A stretch of 64,000 nt of DNA from JAJDOD01 sp050299835 (lineage in GTDB: Bacteria; Pseudomonadota; Alphaproteobacteria; Rhodobacterales; Rhodobacteraceae): assembly GCA_050299835.1 (NCBI GenBank), contig JBNKWP010000003.1, positions 124,001 through 188,000 on the forward strand. Reading direction: 5' to 3'. Below, in pieces: positions 23,767-33,461 of the stretch. The notes beneath the pieces are model-generated. The model saw only the letters and a list, made by a program, of their open reading frames with translations. It had not been told where the DNA came from and did not search any database. A program made the position numbers and the translations under genes. The number at the start of each line of letters is the position of its first letter. The first letter of the stretch is position 1.

Positions 23767-25056
23767 TCACTCAACGTCGGCAGCAGACATCACCGCCAGC
23801 AAGACAATGCTGGCGTAAATGAATAAGAAAATGAGCTCCTTTGGATAGAACGCAAGAGCCACAGTACCACCCGCCTCCCGGCGAAATACTTGAACTGCAA
23901 TCAGGCAAAATGCCACGCCACACGCTACGGTGAGTAGAATGAGCTCAAGTGAAGGTGGATAACCATACGAAAACGCCTTGGTCACCGCCGGTTGCACCGA
24001 GTCTGGAATCAACAAAAGGTACGTATCGACCAAACTGACAGCGATCGCTTCGACGCCACCCCGGGTAGCAGATTGTCCGGCTTGTTCGATCAATACTAAG
24101 ACTGCGTCAGTGGCGCCGGCTGCGGCAAGCTTATTCTCTGGGAAACAGAGAATGACCGTAGAGGCCAGAAAACCAATCCCGACTAAGAACCGACCAGCCG
24201 CAACGGCGTTACGCCGGACGTTCCTGGCATCAAAAAGGGTGTCCAGGAAGATGTGCCCAAATTGGGAGATCACGACCATACAAACCGCAACGACAACAAC
24301 GAAAAACAACACCGCCGATAGGACAGTAATAAGGAAAGAGAGCACGTATCCGCCCCAAGAGATCGGATAGCTCAGGACTTCACCAACAGTGCCTCCAAAG
24401 GACCTTATCGCCTCGAGCGCGGGGAAGAACTCTAACCCCGCGAAATACAGCCCGGCCAACGCCACGGTGAGAGTCCCGAGCACCCACCTGCCGATTCTTG
24501 TACTGAGTAACAAGAGAAGCACGAACAGTCCGATGGTCGCGAGAAAAAGGTAGCTCAAATAGGGAGCAATGAACGCGACCACAGGGCCGACCCAGGAGGC
24601 CAGGTAGTTGTAGATTGAAGCGAGAACCGAAAACAAATACTCCGGCAACCACCGAAGCGTCCAAAGTACCAGAACCGCCGGTATCGCGCAAAGTCCCAAA
24701 CATAAAAAGAAGACAGCACGAATAAATACGAGATCGCTAAACCGACGCAAGCTTGTAACCAGAATTAAAACATAGACCGCTAGAACTCCAAACAGGGATG
24801 CGGCCAAAATTTCTGGAAAATATTCGTTCAATTCCCTTTGTCCCGAGTTGGCAATTTCATAGGTGACTAGAAAAAAACTGTCCAGCCACTCACCAATTCG
24901 CAGGTTCGGTAGAAACCGATTGCGTAAAACGAATAGGAGTTCAGAGTAGTAGAACAGAAGGAAGAAAATACCCCCAATCTGAAATGCTGCTATAGCTTTT
25001 GGATCAATTTCAAGCGTGTCGGTCGCAACAGATTCGGTATCGTTTGTTGTACTCAC
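23767..25056 (-). CDS. Orphan polytopic membrane protein, 429 aa
   Basis: I do not recognise this protein. About ten hydrophobic helices are visible, starting with FQIGGIFFLLFYYSELLFV after a short acidic N-terminus; no signature motif, ATPase or transport domain is apparent. Its base composition is clearly AT-richer than the surrounding genes and codon use (for example many AAA, AAT and ATA-type codons) looks foreign, so it was probably acquired horizontally. It is framed by an IS3 element on the left and an IS6 fragment on the right. Role could be transport, channel or phage-related defence, but nothing in the sequence decides this. Confidence 0.7.
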   Translation of the reverse strand: MSTTNDTESVATDTLEIDPKAIAAFQIGGIFFLLFYYSELLFVLRNRFLPNLRIGEWLDSFFLVTYEIANSGQRELNEYFPEILAASLFGVLAVYVLILVTSLRRFSDLVFIRAVFFLCLGLCAIPAVLVLWTLRWLPEYLFSVLASIYNYLASWVGPVVAFIAPYLSYLFLATIGLFVLLLLLSTRIGRWVLGTLTVALAGLYFAGLEFFPALEAIRSFGGTVGEVLSYPISWGGYVLSFLITVLSAVLFFVVVVAVCMVVISQFGHIFLDTLFDARNVRRNAVAAGRFLVGIGFLASTVILCFPENKLAAAGATDAVLVLIEQAGQSATRGGVEAIAVSLVDTYLLLIPDSVQPAVTKAFSYGYPPSLELILLTVACGVAFCLIAVQVFRREAGGTVALAFYPKELIFLFIYASIVLLAVMSAADVE

Positions 25057-25269
25057 AAATGCCTCGCAATCCTATTGTCTGACAAAATTGCCGAACCTTG
25101 GTGAATTGCTCGATTCCCCAGCCACAAGAGCACCACAGATTTGGAGAGCAGACAAGCAACTATGCGGCGGCTGCAATGTCACTACTATAGACGGCCATCT
25201 CTATTCACTCCTACTCGCCGTCAACCATCCGGAACCGCATTCTCGATATCCATCAGACGGTGGGAGCTA

Positions 25270-25495
25270 TGCACCCTAGCCTTGAAGTGAGGTCTGCTGG
25301 AGAGCGAGCGCTCCAGGTTGAAATGGTTTGAGACGGAGGCGTGGACGGCGGCAAACTTCTGAACACTTCGCATCCGCCGGAAACGGAGCATCGCCCGCTC
25401 CCGTCGTCGGAAGGGGAGGTGTGAATTCTCGGCTCGATTGTTGAGCCAGCGACCAGTTTCTTGTCGCGCCTCGGCACAGAACTCCTTTAATGCGG
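25270..25495 (-). pseudogene. IS6-family transposase, C-terminal fragment
   Basis: Reading leftwards: RQETGRWLNNRAENSHLPFR, RAMLRFRRMRSVQKFAAVHA, then NHFNLERSL, the last third of an IS6 transposase. The N-terminal two thirds are absent; the ABC ATPase remnant begins where they should be, so the element replaced the front of that gene. Confidence 0.85.
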
Positions 25496-25867
25496 CACCA
25501 TAACCTGTCGCGGGGTATGCGCAAAAAGGTGGCCATCGCCTGTGCGTTTCTGCACGACCCGAAAGTGTTCGTCTTCGATGAACCCCTGACCGGGCTTGAT
25601 CCCCAAGGCATCCGGAGCATTCAGCAAGCCATCCGGGACCGGGCGCGAGCCGGCGCGGCCATTATCATCAGCTCGCACCTTCTGAGCCTGTTCGAGAATT
25701 TGTGCACCCATATCATGGTGCTGAACCTTGGCGAATGCCGCCGGTTCGGCACGATGGAAGACCTGCTGGCCGAGGTCGGCCATACCGACAGCACGTCTGC
25801 CCTTGAAGAGATATATTTCTCAATTACGCAATCTTCAGAGCACACCTCTGAGACGGCGGTGGTCTAA
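25490..25867 (+). pseudogene. ABC transporter ATP-binding protein, C-terminal half
   Basis: Retains the signature region (NLSRGMRKKVAIACAF), Walker B and D-loop (VFVFDEPLTGLDPQG) and the switch histidine (IIISSHLLSLFE). Walker A and everything before it have been lost to the IS6 fragment on its left, so it cannot bind ATP. It resembles the CcmA/NatA-type ABC-2 exporter ATPases. The next gene fragment, an apparent permease start, follows three bases later, so this was once an ABC export operon. Confidence 0.85.
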
Positions 25868-25870
25868 GAA

Positions 25871-26050
25871 ATGGATGCTGCACTTGGCCAACTTCTCCTG
25901 TTGCGACTGCGCGGTGGTCTGCGCCAGCGCTTGCTCCAGTTGGCAAGCGTGCGCGGTCTGCTTTTCACTCTCGCGTTCGGAGGGATCATTTGGTTCCTGA
26001 TCGCCTCGAATAGATCCTCGGATGGGGAGCAATATTCCGATGGGCTATGA
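25871..26050 (+). pseudogene. ABC permease, N-terminal fragment
   Basis: ATG at 25871, three bases after the ABC ATPase stop. About 45 residues look like the start of a membrane permease: a basic region (LLLRLRGGLRQRLLQ) then hydrophobic GLLFTLAFGGIIWFLIAS. After about 26010 the sequence becomes the serine recombinase in another frame, and the permease frame stops at 26050. A recombination event therefore joined a truncated permease to a truncated recombinase. Confidence 0.6.
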
Positions 26051-27141
26051 CCGGCCCGAGTCCGGTACACATAGGCTGCGCATCAATGCGGAAGAGGCGG
26101 AGACCGTGCGGTACATCTTCCGGTCATACCTCGAGTTCGGCTCGGTCTATGAACTCGAACGGCAAGTCCGAGATCGGGGCATCACCTCAAAACTATCTTT
26201 CTCCCGCAGTGGCAAAGCAACCGGAGGTCAGCCGCTCAGCCGAGGCGCTCTGTTCCATATGCTCCGGAACCGCGTCTATCTTGGTGAGATCACCCACCGG
26301 GATGAAAGCTACTCCGGTCTGCATGAAGCCATCGTTGATGGCAAAATCTTCGATGAGGTTCAGAGAATGCTGGATGCGCATGCCACACGCCGCCGATCGA
26401 CCCGGGAGCACGTCACGGCATCGCCGCTGGCAGGACGGATCATCGATGCGGACGGGCAGTCCATGTCACCGACCTTCGCCTACGGGAAGGCTGGTCGTCT
26501 CTATCGCTACTACGTTTCCGCACCGCTGCAGCAGGGCGGTCGCAGGCAGATGAACGACGACAGCCCCCGGCGGGTGTCCGCACCAAGAATCGAAGGCGTT
26601 CTGACGAAAACGCTCTCCCGGCTGATACCAGGATATTCAGAGACTCCGATTGACCTGATTGCGCGCGTCGAAGTACGCGCCGGTCAGGTAGTTCTGTTCC
26701 TTCCGGTCACACATTTCGCCGACATACGCGACCGGCGGGAGTCAGGTGAGACCGCGGGGACCGATCCTGCAGACCACACGCTCTGCAGGGTCGCTCTGCC
26801 CCTCCGGTTTGCCATCCGGGGGGGGCAGGACCGAGGTTATCGGAGGCGCGCCGGGACGGCCTGACCGGGATCCGGTTCTGATCCGAGCGCTCCGGGAGGC
26901 GCACGCCATGATCGATAAGGATCAGTCCGGGGACCCGGTTCTCGAAACCTCTCCCGCGACGCCGCATCGGCGAAAGCTGGTCCGACTGGCGTTTCTCGCG
27001 CCCGACATTCAGCGCGCGATTCTGGCGGGCAGACAACCGCATGACCTTTCGCTGGTGCGCATCTTAGCCTGCGATCTTCCCCTTGCCTGGGACGATCAGC
27101 GGCAGATCCTGGGATTTACCCGTGAGGCCCGGATCACCTGA
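26022..27141 (+). pseudogene. Large serine recombinase, N-terminally truncated and frameshifted
   Basis: Begins inside the Recombinase domain (NIPMGYDRPESGTHRLRIN, EAETVRYIFRSYLEFGSVY, ALFHMLRNRVYLGEITH), followed by the zinc-ribbon-less C-terminal region with SMSPTFAYGKAGRLYRYYVS. The catalytic resolvase domain with the serine is missing. An eight-G run at 26818-26825 shifts the frame. The natural ending, VRLAFLAPDIQRAILAGRQP to the stop at 27139-27141, is read in another frame. Such recombinases move phages and integrative elements. This one is inactive and marks the right end of the island next to tRNA-Ser. Confidence 0.85.
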
Positions 27142-27516
27142 AATTGCAGTTAAAACACCCCTTGATCAGGCGATTACAGGGGCCATAACAGGTAGTAACT
27201 CACCTCTTATCGGAGAAAAACAGGAAGCACGGTGACGGCGGAGATAACTCGATGAAATATCGTGATTATTTCGGAGTGACACGAGCGAAACACCCGAAAT
27301 CCACCTGTTTTTGGCCCGAATTCGAAGAACATTCCCTGTTAATCGCGAAACTCATCCTCCGGACCCGCGGGCAGAGACCGGCCGTTCGAATGCGTCGGAA
27401 TGGCGCCGAACTGGGGTTCTGAGACAGGCGATTGAAACGGATTGGGCTTGAATTGGTGGGGGATTTCCGGGCAATAGCCCGCCACGTCCGAAGTAGAGAC
27501 GCTTTGCGGGGGTGGC
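27142..27516. other. Gene-free stretch between recombinase remnant and tRNA-Ser
   Basis: No convincing gene is seen in these 375 bases. The first half is AT-richer and probably belongs to the old element's end; the second half regains the host-like composition. I looked for a copy of the tRNA-Ser 3' end that could mark an attachment site and did not find one here. Confidence 0.5.
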
Positions 27517-27606
27517 TGGCGGAGAGACAGGGATTCGAACCCTGGAGACGGTTTCCCGCCTACACGCGTTCCAGGCGTGCGCCTTCGACCACTCGGCCAC
27601 CTCTCC
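27517..27606 (-). tRNA. tRNA-Ser (anticodon GGA)
   Basis: Reading leftwards, the acceptor stem GGAGAGG pairs with TCTCTCC, the anticodon stem-loop is CACGC-CTGGAAC-GCGTG with anticodon GGA, a long variable arm (GGCGGGAAACCGTC) follows, and the T-loop is GGTTCGAATCC. CCA is encoded at the end. Length 90, as expected for a class II serine tRNA. Its 3' end points towards the mobile island. Confidence 0.96.
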
Positions 27607-27683
27607 GGCTGGCGCTTCTTAGCGAACTCGGGGGGGGAGCCGCAAGTGGGCATCTTGCCCTTTGATCATGGTCGCACTTCGCT

Positions 27684-30056
27684 TCAGTCGAAATCGCCGC
27701 CATCGGCCAGATCGATCATGGCCGGGTCGGTCGGTCCGCCGTATTTGCGCGGTTCCTGGGACGTGGATTTGAGGGCCTCTGGGTTGCGCAACCAGACATC
27801 GCGCTGCGCGAAGGGAATCTCGATTCCTTCGTCGGCAAACCGGCGGACAATCTCGTGGTTGATATCGGTGCGCACGGACAGGCCATAGGCGATATCGTTG
27901 AGGATGACCCGGATCTCGAAGTCCATGCTATCGGCGCCGAATCCCTGGAAGACGATAACGGGCGGCGGCGTGATGGCGACCAGTGGGTGGTTCTCGGCGA
28001 TCTCCATCAGGATCGATTCGACTTTCTTGGTATCTGTGCCATAGGCGACGCCCACGTTCAGGATCACGCGACCGGCGGAATTTCCGTGGGTCCAGTTGGT
28101 GACGGTGCCGGAGATCAGGTCTCCGTTCGGGACGATGACATCGGTACGGTCGAACATCTCGATCCGCGTCGATCGGACAGAAATGGATTTGACGATGCCA
28201 AGATTGCCGCCGACCTCGATCCAGTCGCCTTCACTGATCGGGCGTTCTATCAGCAGGATAATGCCGCTGACGAAGTTGTTGACGATATTTTGCAGACCGA
28301 AGCCGATGCCGACGCCGAGCGCACCGACGACGATGGCAAAGCTGGACAAGTCGATCCCGGCGGAGGTGATGCCGAAGATGGCGGCGAGCGTGAGCCCGAG
28401 ATAGCCAAGTCCCGAGACGATTGCGTTCTGACCGCCCTTGTCGATCCCGGTTCTGGGCAGAACCGAGGAGCGGAGCGTGCCCTGAACCAGACGCGTGACG
28501 CCTAGGCCGATGGCAAAGACGATGGCAAACGTTAGCAGGACACCGGGCGACAGCGTGGTTTCGCCGACTTTCAGCCCGGTCCGGAAAGCGGTCCAGGCCT
28601 CGCCCAGATCAGAGTTACGCGCGCCCCAGATCAGAGCGAAGAGTGGTAGCGAGGCCAGAGTCACCAGCAGGCTGAGGATCACCGGGGTCAGGGCCTGGTC
28701 GGCATCCTCCCCGTGCAGCCCCCGGATCAGGGCGTAGGCCGCGCGGATCGTGTGATGCAGCGCCAGCAAGAACGCGATCAGACCGAGGCTGAGGACAAGC
28801 GGGAACAGGAGACCGCGGGCCAGATTGAAATAGCCGATAGCGGCCAGAACCGGCGCGGCCAACGCGGCCAGTTGCACGACGCGTCCCAGAAATTGCGCCA
28901 CCCGGCCCGTGAAACCGCGAAGCACGTCGTCCTCTCTCGGAGCGCCGCGCCAGATCAGCTGGCCGGTGCGAAAAAGCGTGAGCCCCAGAACAACAAAGAT
29001 GGGAAACGCTAGGATGCCGAGGGTGTCGTCGTCGAATTGAACCGTGGCCTGCACGATTTCAAGCAGGGACATCAACCCTGCCAACACACCCAGGAACATG
29101 GCGTTCCGACGGCCGCGCGAGCGGTCCCTTTCCGACAATAAAAGCGGTGTGGGTATACTGTCGCGTTCAGGGAAAATGCGGCCGCCCAACCAGCGCGCCA
29201 GAGCGTAGGCCAGGACCGCGGCGTTGATGCCGATGGCCAGAGCCCGGCCGGTCCCCCCAAGTAAACCGGTCGAGATCAGAGCCGCATTGATCAGAGAAAT
29301 TCCGAGCATCGCGGCGAGGACCGCGGCAAAGGAAAGCAAAAAGCCATAGACCACCGGCGCGTGTACACCGTCCCAGCTTTCGATCCGTGCCAGGAGACGA
29401 CCGATCCAGACCGGGCCACGGAGAATCGCGACGAAGGCCGAGAAGAGAAGGACCAAGGCGATTGCAACCCGCTGCAACACGCCGCTGCGATCCGTTACCT
29501 TGAGTGTCTCCGTGAATTCTTTATGGACGGTTTCGAACATCGCCGCCACGGCTCCGATCGCGGCGGGCCAGCGCAACGGGTCGAGAGGCGTGCGCTGCAA
29601 CTCGAAAAGAGCCCGCGTCTGGCGTTCTCTCAGCGTTGCGTCGATGCGACCAATAAGTGTGTCTGCCCGCGCAAACCCTTCGAGGGCCTCAAGCTGTGGC
29701 GACCTCGCCTCCCGAAGCGAGGCCGTCAATTGCGTGCGCCGCGCCGCGACATCTTCCGCCTCGGTCTCTCCCTCTGGCGGGGCGGGGCCGAGTGCGCTCA
29801 ACTGCGCTTCGAGTCCCTCGATCTGGATGGAGTTGACGTTCTCCGCTTCCAGGAAATCCTCCCGCCAGCCGACAAGAGATTCCCGGATCGACTCGAACCC
29901 GGAATCCGGCAGCGTCCCGTTGGCGATTGTCTTCTCGACAACGGTGGCAAACCGGTCGAATGCCTCGAAGTCGATATCCTGGGCACGTGCCTGCGCCGCC
30001 AGAAGGCTCACCGCGATTGCAGCGATGGCTGCAATTCTCCGCGTGAGACCGATCAC
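27684..30056 (-). CDS. Large MscS-type mechanosensitive channel, 790 aa
   Basis: A signal peptide (about 25 residues, ending AQARAQ) leads into a periplasmic, partly coiled-coil region (about 30-210), then about nine to eleven membrane helices. The MscS core follows: pore-helix glycines in FAIVVGALGVGIGFGLQNI, then GIILLIERPISEGDWIEVG and TRIEMFDRTDVIVPNGDL for the beta domain. This matches KefA/MscM-like long channels that release solutes on osmotic downshock. The GTG start at 30056 follows GAGG and lies four bases after the cysteine synthase stop, so the two are one transcription unit. Confidence 0.92.
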   Translation of the reverse strand: MIGLTRRIAAIAAIAVSLLAAQARAQDIDFEAFDRFATVVEKTIANGTLPDSGFESIRESLVGWREDFLEAENVNSIQIEGLEAQLSALGPAPPEGETEAEDVAARRTQLTASLREARSPQLEALEGFARADTLIGRIDATLRERQTRALFELQRTPLDPLRWPAAIGAVAAMFETVHKEFTETLKVTDRSGVLQRVAIALVLLFSAFVAILRGPVWIGRLLARIESWDGVHAPVVYGFLLSFAAVLAAMLGISLINAALISTGLLGGTGRALAIGINAAVLAYALARWLGGRIFPERDSIPTPLLLSERDRSRGRRNAMFLGVLAGLMSLLEIVQATVQFDDDTLGILAFPIFVVLGLTLFRTGQLIWRGAPREDDVLRGFTGRVAQFLGRVVQLAALAAPVLAAIGYFNLARGLLFPLVLSLGLIAFLLALHHTIRAAYALIRGLHGEDADQALTPVILSLLVTLASLPLFALIWGARNSDLGEAWTAFRTGLKVGETTLSPGVLLTFAIVFAIGLGVTRLVQGTLRSSVLPRTGIDKGGQNAIVSGLGYLGLTLAAIFGITSAGIDLSSFAIVVGALGVGIGFGLQNIVNNFVSGIILLIERPISEGDWIEVGGNLGIVKSISVRSTRIEMFDRTDVIVPNGDLISGTVTNWTHGNSAGRVILNVGVAYGTDTKKVESILMEIAENHPLVAITPPPVIVFQGFGADSMDFEIRVILNDIAYGLSVRTDINHEIVRRFADEGIEIPFAQRDVWLRNPEALKSTSQEPRKYGGPTDPAMIDLADGGDFD

Positions 30057-30060
30057 CGTC

Positions 30061-31089
30061 TCAATCCTCGAACACGGTCGGCAGGATGCGCGCCGCGCCG
30101 CCCAACCAGGATGGAACGGGAAGCCCCTTCTCACGCAGGAAGGTCGGGTTGAACAGCTTGGACTGGTAGCGGTTGCCATAGTCGCACAGGATCGTGACGA
30201 TGGTGTGGCCCGGCCCCATGTCGCGGGCAAGCCGCATGGCCCCGGCCACGTTGATGCCGGTCGAGCCTCCGAGACACAGACCTTCCTGCGACAAAAGGTC
30301 GAAGACAACCGGCAGCGCCTCGCTGTCGGGAATCTTGTAGCTGACGTCGGGAGTGAAGCCTTCGAGGTTGGCCGTGATACGCCCCTGCCCGATGCCTTCG
30401 GTGATGGAATCACCCTCAGGCGGGTCCTGATCGGTGTAGAGCTTGTAGAGCCCCGAACCATAGGGATCGGAGAGCGCGATTCTCACGCCCTTGGGCTGAA
30501 GGACCTGCGCGACACCGGCCAGCGTTCCGCCAGAACCGACGGAACAGGTGAAGCCATCGACCTTGCCGCCAGTCTGCTCCCAAATCTCGGGCCCGGTGGT
30601 ATCCACATGGGCCTGCCGGTTGGCGACGTTATCGAACTGATTGGCCCAGATCGCGCCATTGGCTTCGGTCTCGTTCAGACGTTTGGCCAGACGTTCAGAA
30701 TATTTCACGTAGTTGTTGGGGTTCTTGTAGGGCACTGCCGGGACCTGGACGAGTTCCGCCCCGCAGAGCCGGATCATGTCCTTCTTCTCCTGGCTCTGGG
30801 TTTCCGGGATGACGATGACGGTGCGGAAACCCATGGAGTCGCCGACCAGGGCCAGCCCGATGCCGGTATTGCCGGCCGTGCCTTCCACAATGGTGCCGCC
30901 CGGCTTGAGCTTGCCGGTGGCGATGGCGTCACGGATGATGTAGAGCGCCGCGCGATCCTTGACCGACTGGCCGGGATTAAGGAATTCGGCCTTGCCGAGG
31001 ATTTCGCATCCAGTCGCCTCGGACGGGCCATGCAGGCGGATGAGCGGGGTGTTTCCGACAGCGTCGGCAAGATCGCGGCGAATGGTCAT
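30061..31089 (-). CDS. cysK: Cysteine synthase A, 342 aa
   Basis: Fold type II PLP enzyme making cysteine from O-acetylserine and sulfide. Visible motifs are VGNTPLIRLHG, NPGQSVKDRAALY with PLP lysine K44, GTAGNTGIG (substrate loop) and SVGSGGTLAGV (phosphate-binding loop). No fused domain, unlike the copy at 849-2315. It is followed almost without gap by the MscS gene and is divergent from the BKACE gene. Confidence 0.93.
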   Translation of the reverse strand: MTIRRDLADAVGNTPLIRLHGPSEATGCEILGKAEFLNPGQSVKDRAALYIIRDAIATGKLKPGGTIVEGTAGNTGIGLALVGDSMGFRTVIVIPETQSQEKKDMIRLCGAELVQVPAVPYKNPNNYVKYSERLAKRLNETEANGAIWANQFDNVANRQAHVDTTGPEIWEQTGGKVDGFTCSVGSGGTLAGVAQVLQPKGVRIALSDPYGSGLYKLYTDQDPPEGDSITEGIGQGRITANLEGFTPDVSYKIPDSEALPVVFDLLSQEGLCLGGSTGINVAGAMRLARDMGPGHTIVTILCDYGNRYQSKLFNPTFLREKGLPVPSWLGGAARILPTVFED

Positions 31090-31237
31090 GGTGCCCCTTT
31101 CAATTGCCCTCCCCGTCTAATCTTCCGACAGGTCGGATTCAATGCGCTCTGCGTCTTGCCGTGGCGCAATGTCTGATTTTGACATGGCCATGTAGCCGAT
31201 TGAAAGTGGCGGAACCAACAGGAGCGAACCGATTCCA

Positions 31238-32149
31238 ATGCCACTTTCCATGTCGAAAAACGTCTTCATCACCTGCGCCGTAACCGGGTCAGGGGGAACG
31301 CAGGATTCCAGCCCGCATGTGCCACGTTCGCCGGCCCAGATCGCCGAGAGCGCCATCGAGGCGGCAAAAGCGGGGGCGGCGGTGGTCCATTGTCATGTGC
31401 GGGAACCGGAGGATGGGCGACCGTCGCGGCGGCTGGAGCTTTACCGCGAGGTGACAGAGCTTGTCCGGGCGTCCGAGACGGATGTGGTTTTGAACCTGAC
31501 CGCCGGGATGGGAGGCGATGTGGTGTTCGGGTCAGCCGAGACACCGCTGCCGCTCAACAGCGACGGCACCGACATGATCGGTGCCGCCGAGCGGGTGGCA
31601 CATGTTCTGGAGTGCCGACCCGAGATCTGTACGCTCGATTGCGGCACGATGAACTTTGCCGAGACCGATTACGTGATGACCAACACGCCGGGGATGCTGC
31701 GGGCGATGGGACGGATGATGACGGAGGCCGGTGTTCGGGTCGAAATCGAGGCGTTCGACACCGGCCATCTGTGGTTCGCCGAGCAACTGGTGCGCGAGGG
31801 AGTGCTGGCCAGCCCGGCGCTGGTTCAGCTTTGCATGGGCGTGCCCTGGGGGGCTCCGAACGATCTGACCACATTCCTTGCGATGGTGAACGCGGTGCCT
31901 GAGGATTGGACCTTTTCCGCCTTCTCGCTGGGTCGCCACCAGATGCCCTATGTCGCGGCCTCGGTCCTGGCCGGGGGCCATGTACGGGTCGGGCTGGAGG
32001 ACAACCTTTACCTCGAACGCGGCGTGCTGGCGACAAACGCGCAACTGGTGGAGAAAGCCCGGAGGATCATCGAGGACTTGGGTGCCTCGATCATGGGACC
32101 GGACGATGTGCGCAAACATCTGGGGCTGACGAAGCGGGCACCGGTCTGA
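31238..32149 (+). CDS. BKACE-family (DUF849) beta-keto acid cleavage enzyme, 303 aa
   Basis: TIM-barrel zinc enzyme that cleaves beta-keto acids with acetyl-CoA. Family motifs: ITCAVTGSGG near the start, AAVVHCHVREPEDG with zinc-binding histidines HCH, LNLTAGMGGD, TLDCGTMNF, and EAFDTGHLWFA. In roseobacters related enzymes act in carnitine degradation (dehydrocarnitine cleavage) and the sequence would fit that group, but substrate cannot be set by eye. The ATG at 31238 is 11 bases after AGGAGCG; a second in-frame ATG at 31250 is also possible. Convergent with dapB, three bases between the stops. Confidence 0.88.
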   Translation: MPLSMSKNVFITCAVTGSGGTQDSSPHVPRSPAQIAESAIEAAKAGAAVVHCHVREPEDGRPSRRLELYREVTELVRASETDVVLNLTAGMGGDVVFGSAETPLPLNSDGTDMIGAAERVAHVLECRPEICTLDCGTMNFAETDYVMTNTPGMLRAMGRMMTEAGVRVEIEAFDTGHLWFAEQLVREGVLASPALVQLCMGVPWGAPNDLTTFLAMVNAVPEDWTFSAFSLGRHQMPYVAASVLAGGHVRVGLEDNLYLERGVLATNAQLVEKARRIIEDLGASIMGPDDVRKHLGLTKRAPV

Positions 32150-32152
32150 GCT

Positions 32153-32962
32153 TCACTTCAACCCCAAGACGTCGCGCATGTCGAAACAGCCGGGCCCCTT
32201 GCCCCTGCCCCAGATTGCGGCCTTGATAGCACCCCGCGCGAAAAGACGGCGGTCGGTGGCGATATGGCTGATCTTGATGCGTTCTCCTTCGCCAGCGAAG
32301 ATCACCTCATGTTCGCCCACGATGTCGCCGCCCCGGATGGCGGTAAACCCGATGGCACCGGAGTTCCGTGCCCCGGTGATCCCGTCCCGGCCCCGGTCGG
32401 CAACGTCAGGCAACGAAACACCCCGTCCTTCCGCCGCCGCTTCGCCCAGCATCAAAGCCGTGCCGGAGGGCGCATCGACCTTGTGACGGTGATGGCTTTC
32501 GACAATCTCGATATCGAAATCGGCATCCAATGCGGCGGCGACCTGGCGCGTGATCTCCATCAGCAGGTTGACGCCAAGGCTCATGTTGCCCGCGCGGATG
32601 ATCGTCGCATGACGACCGGCCGCTTCCAGCTTGGCCAGGTGGCTGTCGGCAAAACCCGTGGTGCCGATGACATGGATGGCACGGGCCTGCGCCGTCAGCT
32701 CGGCATGGGCCACGGTGGCGTCGGGCGTGGTGAAGTCGATGACGACCTGCGCGGGCGCGATGGCCTCCAAGGCGTCGTCGGTCACGATGACGCCGTTGGG
32801 CTTGCCGCCCATGGCCTCACCGAGATCCTGTCCAACCCAGTCGTTGCCCTTGCGTTCGACTGCGCCCACCAGCCGCAACTTATCGGACGCGCTGACCTCC
32901 TTCACCAGCATTTGACCCATGCGGCCAGAGGCCCCGGTGATGACCACTCCCGGCAGTTCCAC
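32153..32962 (-). CDS. dapB: 4-hydroxy-tetrahydrodipicolinate reductase, 269 aa
   Basis: NAD(P)H-dependent step of lysine and diaminopimelate synthesis. Motifs: VVITGASGRMGQML (nucleotide binding), IDFTTPDAT, GTTGFADSHL and the active-site signature ESHHRHKVDAPSGTAL with catalytic histidine and lysine. I chose the GTG at 32962, preceded by AGGGATA, because it gives the usual family length; an ATG 36 bases further upstream adds a non-conserved tail. A likely diaminopimelate-pathway aminotransferase lies at 52463-53641. Confidence 0.95.
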   Translation of the reverse strand: MELPGVVITGASGRMGQMLVKEVSASDKLRLVGAVERKGNDWVGQDLGEAMGGKPNGVIVTDDALEAIAPAQVVIDFTTPDATVAHAELTAQARAIHVIGTTGFADSHLAKLEAAGRHATIIRAGNMSLGVNLLMEITRQVAAALDADFDIEIVESHHRHKVDAPSGTALMLGEAAAEGRGVSLPDVADRGRDGITGARNSGAIGFTAIRGGDIVGEHEVIFAGEGERIKISHIATDRRLFARGAIKAAIWGRGKGPGCFDMRDVLGLK

Positions 32963-33065
32963 GTCGATATCCCTCCATTTTGGCCTTTCGATACACAAGG
33001 TGATGCGACATGTCAGGTGAAAAGGCCCGCTTGCCGTGCCGCCTGTCAGAGCTTAAGTCGGGGGC

Positions 33066-33461
33066 ATGGCAAAGCGTTTTCACGAAGGGTCCGGGCCGTC
33101 GCAACGGCAATTGCGCGTGGCGGAACTGATCCGCCGCCGTCTGTCGGACGTGCTCCAACACGGCGATATTCACGACCCTGACCTGAACCGGATTTCGATT
33201 ACGGTTGGCGAGGTCACCTGTTCGCCGGACCTCAAGGTTGCGACGGCATATGTTCTGCCACTCGGCGGCGACCACCGGGAGGAGGCGCTGGAGGCTTTGC
33301 GGCGCAACCGTTCGGAAATCCGGCGGACCGTCGGCAAGAGCCTGCAACTGAAATTCACGCCGGAGTTCCGGTTCCAGATTGACGAGACCTTCGACCGGCT
33401 CGACACCACCAGAGCAATGTTCGCCGATGAAAACGTTCGCCGCGATCTGGATAACGATTAA
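33066..33461 (+). CDS. rbfA: Ribosome-binding factor A, 131 aa
   Basis: Small KH-fold protein needed for 16S rRNA 5'-end maturation and cold growth. Family features: SQRQLRVAELIRRRLSDVLQ at the start, ISITVGEVTCSPDLKVATAYV in the middle, and a C-terminal FRIDET-like FQIDETFDRLD. The gene order dapB (divergent), rbfA, truB is typical of this bacterial group. The next gene starts inside its 3' end. Confidence 0.94.
   Translation: MAKRFHEGSGPSQRQLRVAELIRRRLSDVLQHGDIHDPDLNRISITVGEVTCSPDLKVATAYVLPLGGDHREEALEALRRNRSEIRRTVGKSLQLKFTPEFRFQIDETFDRLDTTRAMFADENVRRDLDND

Noticed and set aside
27142..27606. Attachment-site duplication of tRNA-Ser
   Set aside because: I searched by eye for a copy of the tRNA 3' end near 9050-9120 and around 27150-27500 and saw none.
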